Shown here: positions 40,032-49,971 of the stretch, in pieces | How the letters are laid out: every line of letters starts with the position of its first letter | Position numbering within the stretch: position 1 is the first letter of the stretch | DNA from: Candidatus Accumulibacter cognatus | GTDB lineage: Bacteria > Pseudomonadota > Gammaproteobacteria > Burkholderiales > Rhodocyclaceae | Direction of reading: 5' to 3' | DNA length: 64,000 nucleotides | Assembly: GCA_013414765.1 (NCBI GenBank) | Contig: CP058708.1 | Span: 491,553-555,552 of the forward strand | Notes under the pieces: generated by a model | Databases searched by the model: none | What the model was told of the DNA's origin: nothing | Seen by the model: the letters and a program-made list of their open reading frames with translations, nothing else | Position numbers and translations under genes: made by a program

Positions 40032-41992
40032 GCCGCCAACCGCCACGCGCACTCGAACACGGCGCCGTACCCTGGCTGCTGACCGGTGCGCTGGCGACCG
40101 CCGGCCCGCACGCCGAACACTTGCCGCCGTGGCTGTCGCTGCTGGTCGCCAGCAGCCTGCTCTGGCGCGCTTGGCTGTGGCAACAGCGTCGCCCGCTGCC
40201 ACCACGCTGGTCGCTGGCCTTGCTGGTGATGGCTGGCATCGCGGGCATCGCCTGGCAATTCCACAGCCTCTTCGGCAAAGAACCAGGTGTTGCCATGCTG
40301 GTCCTGTTCATGGCTCTCAAACCGATGGAAACGCACCACCAGCGAGACGCCCTGGTCATCGTCATGCTCGGTTATTTCCTCCTGCTGACCCACTATTTCT
40401 ACTCGCAGAGCATCCCCACCGGCCTCTGGCTGCTAGTCGCCACGACCCTGCTGACGGGCGCACTGATCGGCTTGCATGGCGGCGGTGCCCAGCCAGTCAT
40501 GACGATTGCCCGGCAAGCCGCCCTGTTGCTGCTGCAGGCCCTGCCTTTCATGTGTATTCTCTATCTGCTTTTCCCGCGTGTCACGGGGCCGCTATGGGGC
40601 TTGCCGGAAGAATCACGCGCCAGTCTGAGCGGCTTGTCCGAGCAGATGTCGCCGGGATCGATCAGCCATCTGATCCAGTCGGGCGCGATCGCCTTTCGCA
40701 GCCACTTTGCTGGTGAGACGCCGGAAAAGGCCGATCTCTACTGGCGTGGCCCGGTCTTCGACAGCTATGACGGAGTCACCTGGCGAACCGCAACGCCGCC
40801 CGCCAGGCTACCGAGGCCGGCACCGGTGATCGAGGCCAGCGGCACGGCCTACGCCTACACCAGCATTCTCGAAGCGCACAACCAGCGCTGGCTGCTGGCG
40901 CTCGATGTCGCCACCAGCCTGCCACCCGAGAGTTCTCTGGCGCCCACCCTCGAAGTCCTGGCGCGCGAACCGCTGCGCGCCCGCACCCGCATGTCGTTCG
41001 TTTCGGCAGTCGACTATCATGCCAACCGCATCGAGGCGCCGGCCATTCTGCAACAGGCACTGGCACTGCCGGAACGGATCAATCCGCGCACGCGCGCTCT
41101 GGCCCACAGTTGGCAATCGCTGCCAGCGGAGAAAATCGCCGCGGCCTCGCTCGCGATGTTCCGCCAGGAAGATTTCCACTACACCCTGCGCCCGCCACTG
41201 CTCGGCGCGGACGCTGTCGATGAATTCCTGTTCGTCACACGGCGCGGCTTCTGCGAGCACTACGCATCGGCGTTCGTATTCCTGATGCGCGCGGCCGGGG
41301 TTCCGGCGCGGGTGGTCGCCGGCTACCAGGGTGGCGAAATCAATCCGGTCGATGGCTATCTCACCGTCCGCCAGTCCGACGCCCACGCCTGGAGCGAAAT
41401 CTGGCTGGCCGGCCAGGGCTGGGTGCGTATCGATCCAACGGCTGCGGTCGCACCGTCGCGCATCGAACAGGGAATCGTCGCCGCGCTGCCTGAAGGCGAG
41501 CCCCTGCCGAGCATCGTCCGGCTCGACGCGACCTGGCTGCGCCAGCTACGCAATCGTTGGGAAGCGGCAAACAATAGCTGGAATCAATGGGTGCTCGGTT
41601 ACAATCCGCAACGCCAACGCGAGCTGCTTTCACGGGCTGGCTTGCGCGACCCTGACTGGCAGAGCATGACGGCGTCGCTGGCGATACTCTGTGGTCTGGT
41701 GCTGCTGATCATCACGTGGTGGACGCTGCCCCGGCGGCGTCGCGCCGATCCGGCACAGCGCGCCTGGCAACGCTATTGCACGCAGCTGGCGCGCCGGGGC
41801 GTCGGCCGAGCGGCATGGGAAGGGCCACTGGCCTTCGCACGAAGGGTCGCGCGCGAACGCCCCGACCTGGCCGCACTCACCAGCGAAGCCGCCGGCTGCT
41901 ATGCCCAACTGCGCTATGGCCGCCATGGCGGCGAAGATCTGCTGGAGCAGCTGCAGCAATGCGTGCGCCGCCTGCCACCACAACGGTCATGA
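40028..41992 (+). CDS. tgpA: Transglutaminase-like membrane protein (TgpA family)
   Basis: A 654-residue protein: about five or six N-terminal spans (DUF3488-like, residues 20-190), a periplasmic transglutaminase domain, a C-terminal span (SLAILCGLVLLIITWWTLPR) and a cytoplasmic tail with WEGPLAFARRVARERPDL, as in DUF4129. The catalytic triad is visible: Cys in TRRGFCEHYASAF (about 409), His in QSDAHAWSEIW (about 454) and Asp in VRIDPTAA (about 470). It resembles P. aeruginosa TgpA. It overlaps the DUF58 gene and ends the MoxR-DUF58-TgpA set. Confidence 0.88.
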   Translation: MSRQPPRALEHGAVPWLLTGALATAGPHAEHLPPWLSLLVASSLLWRAWLWQQRRPLPPRWSLALLVMAGIAGIAWQFHSLFGKEPGVAMLVLFMALKPMETHHQRDALVIVMLGYFLLLTHYFYSQSIPTGLWLLVATTLLTGALIGLHGGGAQPVMTIARQAALLLLQALPFMCILYLLFPRVTGPLWGLPEESRASLSGLSEQMSPGSISHLIQSGAIAFRSHFAGETPEKADLYWRGPVFDSYDGVTWRTATPPARLPRPAPVIEASGTAYAYTSILEAHNQRWLLALDVATSLPPESSLAPTLEVLAREPLRARTRMSFVSAVDYHANRIEAPAILQQALALPERINPRTRALAHSWQSLPAEKIAAASLAMFRQEDFHYTLRPPLLGADAVDEFLFVTRRGFCEHYASAFVFLMRAAGVPARVVAGYQGGEINPVDGYLTVRQSDAHAWSEIWLAGQGWVRIDPTAAVAPSRIEQGIVAALPEGEPLPSIVRLDATWLRQLRNRWEAANNSWNQWVLGYNPQRQRELLSRAGLRDPDWQSMTASLAILCGLVLLIITWWTLPRRRRADPAQRAWQRYCTQLARRGVGRAAWEGPLAFARRVARERPDLAALTSEAAGCYAQLRYGRHGGEDLLEQLQQCVRRLPPQRS

Positions 41993-42020
41993 TGATGCCT
42001 GGCGCAAGGAGAAATGAGAT

Positions 42021-43034
42021 TTGAACAAATCATTCGCGATGTTCGGGCTGCTCGGCTGCCTGCTGTCCCTGCCTGGCCACGGTCAGTCGGGCACCGGGTT
42101 CAGCCAGGAACCGGAGGTCCAGGCTTTCATTATCGGCATGCACGAACAGCACGGTTTTGATGTCGCCCACCTGACACGGCAGTTCGCCGTCATCCGTCCG
42201 AATGCTACGGTGCTGCGCGCCATCCGCCCGCCGGCCTTTCCCGAAAAGCAGCGCTCCTGGCAACGCTATCGCGAGCGCTTTCTGAACAGCTCACGCATCG
42301 GTGGCGGCCTCTCGTTCTGGCAAAAACATGCCGCCACCCTGCAACGCGCACAAGCGACCTACGGCGTACCGGCTGAAGTGATCGTGTCGATCATCGGCGT
42401 CGAGACCGTGTATGGCCAGAACATGGGCAGTTTTGGCGTCTTCGAAGCGCTCGCTTCGCTCGCCTTCCATTACCCACCGCGCGCAGAGTTCTTCCGCGGT
42501 GAACTAGAGCAGTTTCTGCTGCTGGCGCGTGAGAACGGCGTCAGCCCGCTCGATATCAAGGGTTCCTACGCCGGGGCCATCGGCATCCCGCAGTTCATGC
42601 CCAGCAGCCAGCGGCGCTTTGCCGTCGACTTCGACGGTGACGACCGCATCGACCTGCGCAGCAGCAGCAGTGACGCCATCGGCAGTGTTGCCCGTTTTCT
42701 GCAGCAGCATGGCTGGCAGAGCGGCGCTCCGGTTGCCGTACCGGCAAGTGTCAGCGGCGATCCGGCGGGATTGCTCGCGGCCGGGATCAAACCCGCGCTG
42801 ACGGTACGCGAGATGGCCGCCGAGGGGGTGGTCGCAGTCACCACGGTTGACGGCGATCGCACGGCGGCTCTGATCGACCTGGTGACTCCGGGAGCGACCA
42901 CCGAATACTGGCTCGGCTTCGACAATTTCTACGTCATCACCCGGTACAACCGATCGAGCTTCTACGCGATGTCGGTCTTTCAACTCGCCGAGGCGCTACG
43001 TACGGCGCACGATAAACTGATCGGCACGCGCTGA
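42021..43034 (+). CDS. mltB: Lytic murein transglycosylase B
   Basis: A 337-residue peptidoglycan lytic transglycosylase. The catalytic Glu is in SIIGVETVYGQNMGSFGVFE (about residue 128), and the family blocks GSYAGAIGIPQFMPSSQRRF and DFDGDDRIDL are present. The N-terminus (FAMFGLLGCLLSLPGHGQSG) is a signal peptide with a possible lipobox at LLGC. TTG 42021 is taken as start because AGGAG lies 9 bp upstream; ATG 42039 is an alternative that would leave a very short leader. It is convergent with rpoS. Confidence 0.9.
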   Translation: MNKSFAMFGLLGCLLSLPGHGQSGTGFSQEPEVQAFIIGMHEQHGFDVAHLTRQFAVIRPNATVLRAIRPPAFPEKQRSWQRYRERFLNSSRIGGGLSFWQKHAATLQRAQATYGVPAEVIVSIIGVETVYGQNMGSFGVFEALASLAFHYPPRAEFFRGELEQFLLLARENGVSPLDIKGSYAGAIGIPQFMPSSQRRFAVDFDGDDRIDLRSSSSDAIGSVARFLQQHGWQSGAPVAVPASVSGDPAGLLAAGIKPALTVREMAAEGVVAVTTVDGDRTAALIDLVTPGATTEYWLGFDNFYVITRYNRSSFYAMSVFQLAEALRTAHDKLIGTR

Positions 43035-43056
43035 TCTGCGGGCCTTAACCATACGA

Positions 43057-44013
43057 TCAGAGCAGGTTGTCGGCGGTGCCGCCTTCGCGCCGTATGACAC
43101 GGCGCAGGTGATCGAGTGCCTCGATCTGGATCTGACGAACGCGCTCGCGTGTCAGATTCAGGTCGAAGGCAATTTCTTCAAGGGTGCAGGCCTCCTTGCC
43201 GGCAAGCCCATAACGACGTTGCAGAACCTGTCGCTGCTTCTCGGAGAGCTGCCCGACCCACTTGTTCAACAAGTCGCCAAGCTCGTTGGACTGCAACAGT
43301 TCATCCGGGTCGAGCAGGCTCTCGTCGGCCAACGCATCACCATACGATCGGCTCGGGTCGACTTGCAAGGGGGCGTCGAGCGAAGCAATACGCTCGTTGA
43401 GGGCCATCACGCGGCGCACATCGTCGCTCGGCCGATCGATCAGATGGGCGATCTGCTCGACGCAGATTTCCCGCCCATTGGCCGACTCCAGATGGCGAAT
43501 GGCACGCAGCACGAGGTTGATTTCCTTGACCACATGCACCGGCAGGCGAATCGTTCGTGACTGATTCATGATCGCGCGCTCGATGCTTTGCCGGATCCAC
43601 CAGGTGGCATACGTCGAAAAACGGAAGCCGCGCTCGGGGTCGAATTTTTCGATTGCGTGGATCAGGCCGAGATTTCCCTCCTCGATCATGTCGAGCAAGG
43701 GCAGGCCGCGGTTGAAATAGTGCTTGGCAATATTGACCACCAACCGCAGATTGTGCTCGATCATTTTCTGGCGGGCCAGGAAATCACCCGCGCGTGCCCG
43801 CCGCGCCCAGACCGCCTCTTCGGCCGGAGAAAACAGAGGCTTGGCACCGATCTCGTTGAGGTAATGCTGGGTGACGTCATTGAGCAACTCGGCCTCGGGC
43901 GATGTTCCCTCCGATACGAGGTCGGGCGCCAATACCGGTTCCTCCAAAAAGAAATCCGGCTGCTCCAGATCGTCGCCGAAGGAATCAGCATCAGAATCGA
44001 AAGCGCCGGACAT
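43057..44013 (-). CDS. rpoS: RNA polymerase sigma factor RpoS
   Basis: A 318-residue group-2 sigma factor controlling the general stress and stationary-phase response. Region 1.2 begins VTQHYLNEIGAKPLFSP; region 2 includes NLRLVVNIAKHYFNRGLPLL and FRFSTYATWWIRQSIERAI; region 4 carries LTRERVRQIQIEALDHLRR. The position directly after nlpD distinguishes it from RpoD and RpoH. ATG 44013 follows the nlpD stop (44016) closely; TTG 44019 is an alternative. In relatives rpoS is transcribed from a promoter within nlpD. Confidence 0.95.
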   Translation of the reverse strand: MSGAFDSDADSFGDDLEQPDFFLEEPVLAPDLVSEGTSPEAELLNDVTQHYLNEIGAKPLFSPAEEAVWARRARAGDFLARQKMIEHNLRLVVNIAKHYFNRGLPLLDMIEEGNLGLIHAIEKFDPERGFRFSTYATWWIRQSIERAIMNQSRTIRLPVHVVKEINLVLRAIRHLESANGREICVEQIAHLIDRPSDDVRRVMALNERIASLDAPLQVDPSRSYGDALADESLLDPDELLQSNELGDLLNKWVGQLSEKQRQVLQRRYGLAGKEACTLEEIAFDLNLTRERVRQIQIEALDHLRRVIRREGGTADNLL

Positions 44014-44015
44014 GG

Positions 44016-45119
44016 TCAACGCTGCGGCAAGTGTTTGAGCGGGTCGACCGGCTTGCCCTGGCGCCGGATTTCAAAGTGCAGCTTGACCTGATCGGCGTCG
44101 GTATTGCCCATTTCGGCGATCTTCTGTCCCTTGCTGACACTCTGGCCTTCCTTCACCAGCACACTCTGGTTATGCGCGTAAGCGGTCAGGTAGGTGTTGT
44201 TGTGCTTGACGATCACCAGCTTGCCGTAACCGCGCAACCCGGTACCGCTATACACGACCTTGCCGCCACCGGCAGCGAGCACGGCATCCCCGGCCTTGCC
44301 GTTGATATCGATCCCCTTGTTGCCGCCCTCGCTGAAAGTGCCGATCAGCTTGCCGCTGGCCGGCCATGTCCAGGTGATTTCCTCGCCGCCGGCAACCGTA
44401 TCGCCAGGCTTGGCCTCACCTTGAGCTTCTGGTTTGGCTTCTGGTTTGGCTTCTGGTTTGGCTTCTGGTTTGGCTTCTGGTTTGGCTTCTGGTTTGGCTT
44501 CTGGTTTGGCTTCTGGTTTGGCTTCTGGTTTGGCTTCTGGTTTGGCTTCTGGTTTGGCTTCTGGTTTGGCTTCTGGTTTGGCTTCTGGTTTGGCTTCGGC
44601 CTTGGTCACGGTAGCCATGGCCACGGCCGGCTCGGCCGGTTTCGGCTGCGCTTGCGCCCGCGCCAGCGCCTGCTCCGAGTAAGCTTCCTTGCCCGCCTTC
44701 GGTTCTCGCTTGAGCACGACGGCGTCGCCAGCCGCAGCGACCGCAGCAGCACCCGCACCAAGCGGGCGCTGCTCGACCACTGCGACGGTGCCAATCGGCC
44801 GCACCACGGCCGTTTCGCCCGCCACGGCAGAACCTGGCGCCCGGACCCGTAACGCTTGTCCGATCAGGATGCGATTCGGATTCTCGATTGCATTCCACGC
44901 CACCAGATCCCTGTAGTCCAACCCATGATCGAGCGCGATGGAATACAGCGTGTCCCCCTTCTTGACGAGGTACATGTCCTTGCTGGCAATGGCTGCCGGT
45001 GGCTTGGCGGCGGTACTGCGTTCATCCAGCGGCGCTGGCGTGATGCTGGCACAACCAGCGAGAACGAGCAGCAAGGCCAGGGCAGCAGCGTGGCAACGGA
45101 AAATCCCTTGGTCCTTCAT
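44016..45119 (-). CDS. nlpD: NlpD-type lipoprotein (LysM + degenerate M23), amidase activator
   Basis: A 367-residue lipoprotein: lipobox [10 protein letters not shown], LysM domain ([20 protein letters not shown], about 52-95), a Lys-Pro-Glu-Ala repeat linker (about 175-230), and a C-terminal LytM/M23 domain ([20 protein letters not shown] to [15 protein letters not shown]). The first zinc-ligand His expected before GID is absent, as in NlpD/EnvC activators that stimulate amidases instead of cutting peptidoglycan. It overlaps pcm by 4 bp and abuts rpoS. Confidence 0.93.
   Translation of the reverse strand: MKDQGIFRCHAAALALLLVLAGCASITPAPLDERSTAAKPPAAIASKDMYLVKKGDTLYSIALDHGLDYRDLVAWNAIENPNRILIGQALRVRAPGSAVAGETAVVRPIGTVAVVEQRPLGAGAAAVAAAGDAVVLKREPKAGKEAYSEQALARAQAQPKPAEPAVAMATVTKAEAKPEAKPEAKPEAKPEAKPEAKPEAKPEAKPEAKPEAKPEAKPEAKPEAKPEAKPEAQGEAKPGDTVAGGEEITWTWPASGKLIGTFSEGGNKGIDINGKAGDAVLAAGGGKVVYSGTGLRGYGKLVIVKHNNTYLTAYAHNQSVLVKEGQSVSKGQKIAEMGNTDADQVKLHFEIRRQGKPVDPLKHLPQR
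44425..44592 (-). repeat. 14 perfect 12-bp tandem repeats within nlpD
   Basis: GCTTCTGGTTTG (plus strand) is repeated 14 times without mismatch, followed by one degenerate unit. On the coding strand each unit encodes Lys-Pro-Glu-Ala. The unit is a multiple of three, so copy-number changes would lengthen or shorten the NlpD linker without breaking the frame. Perfect identity suggests recent expansion. Confidence 0.97.
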
Positions 45120-45778
45120 TCGACTCCTGATAGCAACGGAACGAAACGCACGGCATCCAGGCGGGTTTCGACAAAACCCTCCGGTCTGAATTCGATCAGG
45201 GCCAGTTGCTGTGTCGCCGCACCCAGGGGCAGAATCAGCCTGCCATGCGGAGCGAGTTGCTGCAACAGTGCGCGCGGCACCCTGGCCGCGGCGGCCGCGA
45301 CGATGATCGAATCAAAAGGCGCGGCCTCGGGCAGGCCGAGTTGCCCGTCGGCGTGCTTCAAGCGCACCTTGAGTTCCTTGATCGCGCGCAGATTGAGCCT
45401 GGCCCTGTCAAGCAACGGCGCGATCCGCTCGACCGCATAGACCTCCTTGGTCAGTTGCGCGAGCACCGCGGCCTGGTAGCCGCAGCCAGCGCCGACCTCC
45501 AGCGTCCTGCCGAGTTCTCGGCCGGCGCGCAGTGCTTCGATCATGCGCGCCACCACATAGGGTTGCGAGATCGTTTGCGAGTAGCCCAGCGGCAATGCCG
45601 TGTCCTCATACGCCCTTGAGGCCAGCGCTTCTTCGACAAAAACATGCCGTGGCACGGCGGCAATCGCCGCCAGCACCTCTTCGTCAACAATTCCCTGTTC
45701 GCGGAGACGCTCGATCATGCGCGTGCGCGTGCGCTGCGAGGTCATGCCAAAACCGGTATGAGTCCCTGGCTTGTTCAT
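45116..45778 (-). CDS. pcm: Protein-L-isoaspartate O-methyltransferase
   Basis: A 220-residue SAM-dependent enzyme that repairs isoaspartyl residues. The substrate-side motif [15 protein letters not shown], motif [16 protein letters not shown] and the C-terminal [14 protein letters not shown] fit the family. ATG 45778 overlaps the surE stop (ATGA), and the stop overlaps the nlpD start. The order surE-pcm-nlpD-rpoS is a conserved stress-response operon. Confidence 0.95.
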   Translation of the reverse strand: MNKPGTHTGFGMTSQRTRTRMIERLREQGIVDEEVLAAIAAVPRHVFVEEALASRAYEDTALPLGYSQTISQPYVVARMIEALRAGRELGRTLEVGAGCGYQAAVLAQLTKEVYAVERIAPLLDRARLNLRAIKELKVRLKHADGQLGLPEAAPFDSIIVAAAAARVPRALLQQLAPHGRLILPLGAATQQLALIEFRPEGFVETRLDAVRFVPLLSGVE

Positions 45779-46518
45779 CGTGCCAGCCACCCACGCAGCA
45801 GCGGCAACTGCGCGTTGTGGGTCAGATCGACCTGCAGAGGCGTTACCGACACCAGATGGTTGCGCACCGCGTGAAAATCGGTGCCCTCGCCGGCATCCGC
45901 CGCGGCACCCGCGGCACCGACCCAGAACACGGTTTCGTTGCGCGGCGACAGCGTGCGCACCACAGGTTCGGCCTTGTGGCGCTTGCCGAGGCGGGTGACA
46001 ACGGTGCCGCGCAGTTGCGCGTAGGGTATATCGGGAACATTGACGTTGAGCAAGACTGGCTCTCTCAGCGCCTGTCGCCGCAGCATTTCGACCAGTTCGC
46101 GGGCGACCCGCGCCGCACTCGCGAAATACTCGCCTGGTGTTCCGCACAGCGAAATTGCCAGGGACGGAATGCCCAGCAGAAAACCCTCGGTCGCTGCTGC
46201 GACGGTACCCGAATATATGGTGTCGTCGCCCATGTTGGCGCCCATGTTGATTCCCGACACCACCATGTCCGGAAGCCCGTCGAGCATGCCGGTAACCGCC
46301 AGGTGAACACAGTCGGTGGGAGTGCCGTTCACGTGATAGAAGCCATTGGCAGCGCGTTTGAGCGACAGGGGACGATCAAGCGTCAGCGAATTGCTCGCCC
46401 CGCTGCGGTCACGCTCGGGAGCGACGACGGTAATTTCAGCGACATCCGCCAAAACGCGCGCCAGATGCTCGATCCCCGGAGCAAAATAACCGTCATCGTT
46501 ACAGAGCAGGATCCGCAT
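45775..46518 (-). CDS. surE: 5'/3'-nucleotidase SurE
   Basis: A 247-residue nucleoside-monophosphate phosphatase. The N-terminus [19 protein letters not shown] carries the metal-binding NDDG motif; further conserved parts are [33 protein letters not shown] and [20 protein letters not shown]. It is the first gene of the surE-pcm-nlpD-rpoS unit and overlaps pcm by 4 bp. Confidence 0.95.
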   Translation of the reverse strand: MRILLCNDDGYFAPGIEHLARVLADVAEITVVAPERDRSGASNSLTLDRPLSLKRAANGFYHVNGTPTDCVHLAVTGMLDGLPDMVVSGINMGANMGDDTIYSGTVAAATEGFLLGIPSLAISLCGTPGEYFASAARVARELVEMLRRQALREPVLLNVNVPDIPYAQLRGTVVTRLGKRHKAEPVVRTLSPRNETVFWVGAAGAAADAGEGTDFHAVRNHLVSVTPLQVDLTHNAQLPLLRGWLAR

Positions 46519-46851
46519 GGCACTCCACGAACATCAACGAACACGGGGAAATAACCCGGCGAGGGTCAGGCCTTTTCAGCATCGATGGAACTGCGCTGCA
46601 GCTCCTCACCAGTCTGCCGGCACACAGTACCTTGCGGCTCCTGCCGCCAGAACTTCTGGCATGGCCAAGCAGGAGTCAATTATAACCGCCCGGCCCCTCG
46701 CTGAACACTTAAGCGCACGCAGTAGCGATGTACTTCTTACTTGTTGCGATCCCGAACAGCGGCCTGGAGGCAAATAGCGCGTCGCGCACTCTGGTCAATC
46801 TTCGTGACCAGGACGGAGCCGACCTCGGCCGTAATTGCCACATCATAGACA
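46519..46851. other. Intergenic region upstream of surE
   Basis: About 330 bp between the surE start and the decayed exbD. It should contain the surE promoter, but no convincing -35/-10 pair or repeat was picked out. Open frames crossing it have no family similarity. Confidence 0.5.
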
Positions 46852-47273
46852 TTAACGTGGCGATTCGGTCACGAAAGCGCTTCTCGCCAGGCCAGCGCGT
46901 GGGCATCGGCAAGGACGTCGGTAACCCGCTCGTAACGCGTTCCGCGATCCGCGCGCAAATGCAGTTCGGGCTGTCCGCCGGCGGCAGCGAGTGCGAGTTC
47001 GGCAAGTCTGGCTGCAAGTGCTTTGCGACTGACCGCCAAGCCTTCGACAAAGATCTTGCCGGACGCATCGATGGCAAGCGCAATGACCTTCGGCCGGTCG
47101 TCGAGCCTGCTCGCTTCGACGCGCGGCAGGTCGACCGGCACTGCCTGATGAAACAGCGGCGCCGTGATGATGAAGATCACCAGCAGTACCAGCATCACGT
47201 CCACCAGCGGCGTGGTGTTGATTTCCGTCATTGGCTGACTGCTGCCTGTGTTGTCCGAAGAACCGAAAGCCAT
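46852..47273 (-). pseudogene. exbD: ExbD/TolR-type protein with 3' frameshift
   Basis: The first ~125 residues are a normal Exb[21 protein letters not shown], the span with its conserved Asp in [20 protein letters not shown], and a periplasmic domain ending [10 protein letters not shown]. In this frame it stops at 46869 as ALAWREALS. One base out of frame, the usual ExbD ending follows ([15 protein letters not shown], stop 46852), so a single-base loss near 46890 has replaced the last ~15 residues. ExbD normally converts proton motive force for TonB. It lies 15 bp after the broken exbB. Residual activity is possible. Confidence 0.75.
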
Positions 47274-47288
47274 CGCCCTGCTCCCTCT

Positions 47289-48211
47289 TCAAGCGTTGCG
47301 GCTGGTGCGCGCCGTGTCCAGGTCCACCAGCTTGTCGCCGGGCCAGCCCCACCGACCGGTGGTCAGATAGGCGTGCAGGTCGTGAGCAAAGCCATCCAGG
47401 CGGGCGAGCGTCAGACGGTTGTCACGCGCGCAGGCATTGAATGCACAAGCACCGCCGGGATGGCGACAAACATGATCAGGGCCTCGCCGACCGGCGCGGC
47501 AAACTTGTCGAGCACCACCTGCGTCGCCCTGGAGAGACCAATAAAAGGTGCCGTCGACCCCACCGAGGCGAGAAAGGTCAACCCGGATTTGATGCCTGCC
47601 TGCGCTTCGACAATCTGACTGCGGAGCGCGCGGGTGACGGACTCGCTGACGCTCCCCGGCCCCGATGCCTCGATCGGCATGGTGGTGGTACAGGTCGGCG
47701 GCATTGGCGCCGCGATTGCCAGACTGGCAAACACGCCTGTACGGTCTTCGCTGCGAATCGCTTCGATTGCTGCAGGCAGGCTTGACGCTCCCCAGAAAGC
47801 AGCCAGTGCAGGCAGCTCCAGCGACTCAACCAATCTGGCTGCTGGCTGCGATGGGACGACCAAGGGACTCATCGCCGTTGCTGTGGTAGCTGGTGTCGAC
47901 ACCGGCTGCAGTGTCGACACGGTTTTCGGATGCGGCACCCGGACAACCGGTGAAGGCTTGTTCCGTTCGATTTTTTTCGGCTGCGCCTCCTCCACCCTGG
48001 GTGGCACGGGAAGAGTGTCGAGCACGCGCACGCTCAGTACCGGCAAAAATTCGGGGAGCGTACGCGGCATGAGCGATCCGAACGCCAGAAACAAGCCCAT
48101 CAGGTGCAGGTCGACGACCGACAGGGCAAACAAGCTAAGCAGCCAGAACTGCTGACGACCTTTCCTCGGAAGCTCGAAGTACGCGACGGGGGAACGGACC
48201 TGGCTCGACAT
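47289..48211 (-). pseudogene. tonB-exbB fusion relic with internal deletions
   Basis: From ATG 48211 the first ~170 residues look like TonB: an N-terminal span (FWLLSLFALSVVDLHLMGLF) and a Pro-rich region (VPPRVEEAQPKKIERNKPSP). The frame then continues as ExbB (SVSESVTRALRSQIVEAQAG, LTFLASVGSTAPFIGL, LDKFAAPVGEALIM, VAIPAVL), lacking the TonB C-terminal domain and the ExbB N-terminus. The ExbB FGTVWGI-type block and a short segment before VAIPAVL are also missing. After a frameshift near 47430 the ExbB end (DNRLTLARLDGFAHDLHAYL) runs to 47289. Neither protein can be complete. Confidence 0.75.
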
Positions 48212-48235
48212 CGGAGTCACCCCTTAGCCGGGCCC

Positions 48236-48834
48236 CTGTCAACAGGTTAAAAAAATCTCTCGCGATGCAGCGACGATACATCTGTGAGTCACCCCACTCT
48301 TGGCTTTAGCCTCCGGCTCGCGCCCTGGTTTTCGTTCTTGCGGTGTCGGAACCCGTCCGCACCAGTCACCCATCAGGATCAAGGCAGTAGTCCGGGTGTG
48401 TTCACCCGGGCTGCGCCCCTGGCCGCCGTGGCGGCCCCAGAAAACCGTCGGTGCCCTGCACGTGTCCAAGTCGTTCGACATGTTTGCCGATGACAGATTT
48501 ATGGTTGCCCGTCACGATGGCGGCGGGCACCCACCCCGGTTGGCTCGCGGCAGAGGCGAACAGGTCAAGCCTGTTGCCTTTTCAAAACCTGTGTTCTTGC
48601 GATCACTTCTCCTGCGTCAAGGGCGGGCTGCGCTCTTTGCAGCCCGGCGTAGCGCACCCTTGACGCCCGACGGTGATTTAGGCGGGTGTCAGGGGGAAAA
48701 GCCGCGCACTTCGGCTTTGCCCCCTGACAGACCCTGCCGGCCTTCGGTCTGGCGGAGAGGAGGACGGTGGCCCAATCAGGTCTGAGGGTGATTAGCCAAC
48801 CCCGTGTCTGGCTCACCGCCCCCGCTCCCTTCTT
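48236..48834. other. Structured non-coding stretch beside an IS110 relic
   Basis: About 600 bp without a recognisable gene. It contains several strong inverted repeats: GTCCGGGTG/CACCCGGGC near 48390-48412, GTCAAGGG...CCCTTGAC enclosing GGGCTGC...GCAGCCC at 48617-48664, and TGTCAGGGGG...CCCCCTGACA enclosing AAAGCCG...CGGCTTT near 48687-48729. It lies directly downstream of the IS110-type transposase relic. In IS110-type elements a non-coding end specifies a structured bridge RNA; whether that applies here is unknown. Confidence 0.45.
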
Positions 48835-49606
48835 TCAGGCAAACGCACGCTGCACGTCAAACGGCACCTGATCGCGCATTACGTGGTCACAGGCTCGCGC
48901 CAGCTTGTGCGCCACCGCCTTGATCGCCACCACGGGCATCGTTCTGGCACACTTGCGTTGGTAGACGCGCTTGACCGCCGGCTCGTAACGCACGGCGAAA
49001 TTCGCCGCTTCGACAAAGGCCCATGCCAGGTACTGGTGGCCGTTCTTGACGTTGCCGCTCCCTTTCTTCTTGCCGTTCGACCGAGGCTCACTGCTCACCG
49101 GTCTCGAGCGCAATGGTCAGGGCGAGCACTTTGCCCACCCCGCTCGCCGTCAGCAGCCCCTGGTCGTCCGGGCGTAGCTTCGCCTTTTTCAGGATCTCCG
49201 CTTCCAGCCTTTCGATCTGTTCATTCAGGCAGTGCATCACCGCCAGGTGGCTCTTCACGGCCAAACGGCTGCTTTCTGCCAAGGCCAGTTGATCGACATC
49301 TTTTTCCTGTCAGCGGGCATCGTGCACGTCTTCCTTGTACTTCAGGCCCTCGTACTGCTTGACCGCCGCCGTGTTCACCAGGTGCACCCGATAGCCAGCC
49401 TCCATCAGTCCATCCACCAGCCAATACCAGTTGTACGTCGATTCAACCGCAATGCCCTCGATCTCCTCGCCATGGGGGTCAAGCGCCTCGCAAATTCGCT
49501 CCAGGTTGTTCGGCAAGCGCCTCTGCAGCACCATTCGATCTGCCTCGTCCAGCATCACCAACACGCTATTGTTGGAATGAAGGTCAATTGCAGCATGCCG
49601 TTTCAT
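48835..49606 (-). pseudogene. IS110-family transposase relic
   Basis: Three pieces of one transposase in different frames: the N-terminal DEDD domain (MKRHAAIDLHSNNSVLVMLD, ESTYNWYWLVDGLMEAGYRV, ending KYKEDVHDAR, 49310-49606), a middle segment (LAVMHCLNEQIERLEAEILK, then LLTASGVGKVLALTIALETG, about 49088-49300), and the C-terminal Tnp_20 domain (NGKKKGSGNVKNGHQYLAWA to QRAFA, 48835-49085). About 80-100 residues after HDAR and about 15 after ETG are missing, with frame changes at both joins. It is not functional. Confidence 0.88.
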
Positions 49607-49971
49607 TTCGGCTCCTCTTCTGCGGTTGGCAGTCTGTGATTTCCCACTCTGACTGTAAGGCCGCGGTTGGGGAGCCGGCTAGATGATTATCAAGTCTGTC
49701 TCGGCGTGCATGCAAAGGCGGTCGCAAGGCCATCATTCTATGCCGCACTACCCGGCTCTGGGTGCGTCATTCCGGCGCATGACAGGCAACAACCATACCC
49801 ACGATGCCCAGATCTGCGACAGGTATTTGGCCGGCATTGCCTGTCCGGTTCCACGGCTTCCTGCAATGCTGTCACAATGACCGTTTGACAGTTGCCGGTC
49901 AGTAGGCAATCGCCGTCTTGCGATCCGGCCAGTGCGAGGTGACTGAAACCCGTTGTCAGCATGGAACTGCC
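49607..49971. other. Intergenic stretch between the IS110 relic and thpR
   Basis: About 365 bp with no recognisable gene. Its left part probably belongs to the upstream end of the IS110 element; its right part should hold the thpR promoter. No clear promoter motif or inverted repeat was identified. Confidence 0.45.

Noticed and set aside
44425-44592. Regular repeat array considered as a CRISPR
   Set aside because: Contiguous 12-bp units with no spacers inside a coding gene; it is a coding tandem repeat.
44434-44682. Gly/Leu/Ala-repeat open frame on the plus strand
   Set aside because: Produced by reading the nlpD tandem repeat in the wrong frame and strand.
45116-46147. Long frame fusing an Arg-rich N-terminus to Pcm
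   Set aside because: The upstream part is surE read out of frame; the ATG overlapping the surE stop is the credible start.
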